Below, in pieces: positions 63,977 through 64,000 of a stretch of DNA of 64,000 nucleotides (the first letter of the stretch is position 1; the number at the start of each line of letters is the position of its first letter). Source of the stretch: Actinobacteria bacterium UBA4426. GTDB taxonomy: Bacteria > Actinomycetota > Actinomycetes > S36-B12. A program made the position numbers and the translations under genes. Below the pieces are notes generated by a model. That model was given only the letters and a program-made list of their open reading frames with translations. It was not told where the DNA came from and ran no database searches. The stretch covers positions 42,611 through 106,610 of the forward strand of contig DGQA01000002.1 of NCBI GenBank assembly GCA_002390705.1, read 5' to 3'.

Positions 63977-64000
63977 AAGGCCGTGCTTAATCGGCAGTAA

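Noticed and set aside
1..64000. Mobile-element, CRISPR or RNA-gene content
   Set aside because: No integrase, transposase, cas gene, regular repeat-spacer pattern, tRNA or rRNA was recognised, so the island cannot be tied to a specific mobile element.

Overview
The window comes from an actinobacterium of the mycothiol-making class Actinomycetes. It carries mshA and mshD, carD next to ispD-ispF-cysS, a SenX3/RegX3 pair, a GlnR-type orphan regulator and a MutT1-type NUDIX/phosphatase fusion. Base composition looks moderate by eye (not computed), well below that of Mycobacterium or Streptomyces, which would suit a planktonic lineage; the exact taxon cannot be fixed from this sequence. No rRNA, tRNA, CRISPR array, integrase or transposase was recognised.

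Left flank (1-9254), core genome: cysS (cut by the window edge), ispF, ispD, carD and an LpqE-like lipoprotein; a DUF554 membrane protein; regX3-senX3 facing phoU; then mshA, a YbjN protein, gpmA and a DUF2516 membrane protein. The neighbourhoods resemble Rv3580c-Rv3584 and Rv0486-Rv0491 of Mycobacterium tuberculosis.

Middle (about 9461-45872), a catabolic island of about 36 kb in five modules. (a) 9461-20793, minus strand: a MenB/BadI-type crotonase, a 3-hydroxyacyl-CoA dehydrogenase, a luciferase-like monooxygenase (LLM) pair B1-A1, a PaaK-like CoA ligase, a CUT2-type ABC importer and an EthD-like protein. (b) 20902-25496: a TrmB-family regulator, a second LLM pair B2-A2, an internally deleted thiolase and a CaiB-type CoA-transferase. 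(c) 25661-28381, plus strand: an aromatic-ring-type FAD monooxygenase, a zinc alcohol dehydrogenase and a cupin. (d) 28435-38174: a LacI regulator divergent from an eight-gene operon with a HisD-like dehydrogenase, a small-molecule kinase, an aminotransferase with a degenerate M23 domain, 5-oxoprolinase-type subunits and a biotin carboxylase with its carrier. (e) 38184-45872: an acyl-CoA/acetoacetate operon with a lactonase-type hydrolase. Together they suggest import of a cyclic, probably nitrogen- or oxygen-containing compound, flavin-dependent oxygenation, carboxylation-dependent lactam or amide opening, and breakdown through CoA thioesters to acetoacetate and acetyl-CoA. The substrate is not identifiable from sequence.

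Right flank (46149-64000), core genome again: an 88-residue protein and an XRE regulator (the apparent partners of the DUF2516 gene across the island), asparaginase, dtd, ygfZ, a Fur-family gene, a nitrobindin-like gene, an alpha/beta hydrolase, glnR-mshD, ppk, a CYTH-CHAD protein, mutT1 and the pstS-pstC-pstA-pstB phosphate operon behind a PHO box. The window ends with a secreted trypsin and a small SIGS-repeat protein. Several genes seem to be leaderless, with a -10-like hexamer six bases before the start codon.
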